Positions 63,913-64,000 of a stretch of 64,000 bases of DNA are shown piece after piece. Location: contig NC_090780.1 of the NCBI RefSeq assembly GCF_040054535.1, positions 17,331,501 through 17,395,500 on the forward strand, in the 5' to 3' direction. The stretch's first letter is position 1, and each line of letters begins with the position of its first letter. A program made the position numbers and the translations under genes. The notes below the pieces were generated by a model. The model saw only the letters and a list, made by a program, of their open reading frames with translations. It was not told the origin of the DNA and ran no database searches. This DNA is from Antennarius striatus. Lineage: Eukaryota > Chordata > Actinopteri > Lophiiformes > Antennariidae.

Positions 63913-64000
63913 CTGAGGGGTAAACACAGTCGTAAACGTCACACGACTACAGAAGAAATGCTGTAATAATCAAATCACAGTAATCACTAAAACATTTAAC

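Overview
The window is vertebrate genomic DNA, most likely from a ray-finned (teleost, probably percomorph) fish. The evidence is intron-rich genes whose exons read as close relatives of mammalian LRP1 and extended synaptotagmin 1, many (CA)n/(TG)n microsatellites, an RTE/Expander-type LINE with the 5' and 3' ends typical of fish genomes, a tRNA-headed SINE, and Tigger/pogo DNA transposons. The species cannot be named from the sequence. Layout: (1) 1-43.2 kb, plus strand: lrp1 (LRP1/CD91), lacking its 5' part. About 85 exons run from the middle of beta-propeller 1 through complement-repeat clusters II (8 repeats), III (10) and IV (11), propellers 2-8, the furin site, six EGF repeats, the transmembrane exon and a cytoplasmic tail with two NPxY motifs. 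Exon borders were placed by hand from splice sites and reading-frame continuity. Two extra in-frame exons look alternative: a 51-nt exon re-encoding the calcium-binding half of complement repeat 6 (10979-11029), and a 39-nt exon in the juxtamembrane tail (40256-40294). (2) 24.5-25.6 kb, minus strand: an intact single-exon class A peptide-receptor-like GPCR nested antisense in the largest lrp1 intron. It lacks Asn1.50 and the Asp of the DRY motif. (3) 43.3-46.5 kb, minus strand: a four-exon deltex-family (DTX3L-like) RING E3 ligase, tail-to-tail with lrp1. Its compact promoter has a TATA box, an exact ISRE core and a CRE palindrome. (4) 46.6-49.8 kb, plus strand: a full-length LINE with an intact 1022-residue endonuclease/reverse transcriptase ORF and a perfect 18-bp target-site duplication, inserted about 50 bp beyond the CRE. 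(5) 50.2-64 kb, minus strand: the 3' portion of an esyt1-like gene. The visible part has three tandem C2-pair modules (the first incomplete) with near-identical exon structure, plus a terminal C2, so at least seven C2 domains against five in mammalian ESYT1. Its introns carry an internally deleted Tigger element and a larger Tigger copy whose transposase ORF is open but has lost one catalytic Asp; its 3' UTR carries a SINE and a long CA array. How the genes relate: LRP1 is an endocytic and signalling receptor at the cell surface, E-Syt1 tethers ER to plasma membrane, and the deltex ligase is probably interferon-inducible. They are neighbours, not a pathway. The most novel content is isoform-level (lrp1 cassette exons, possible transmembrane-exon skipping), the nested GPCR, the C2 expansion and the young LINE next to an interferon-type promoter.
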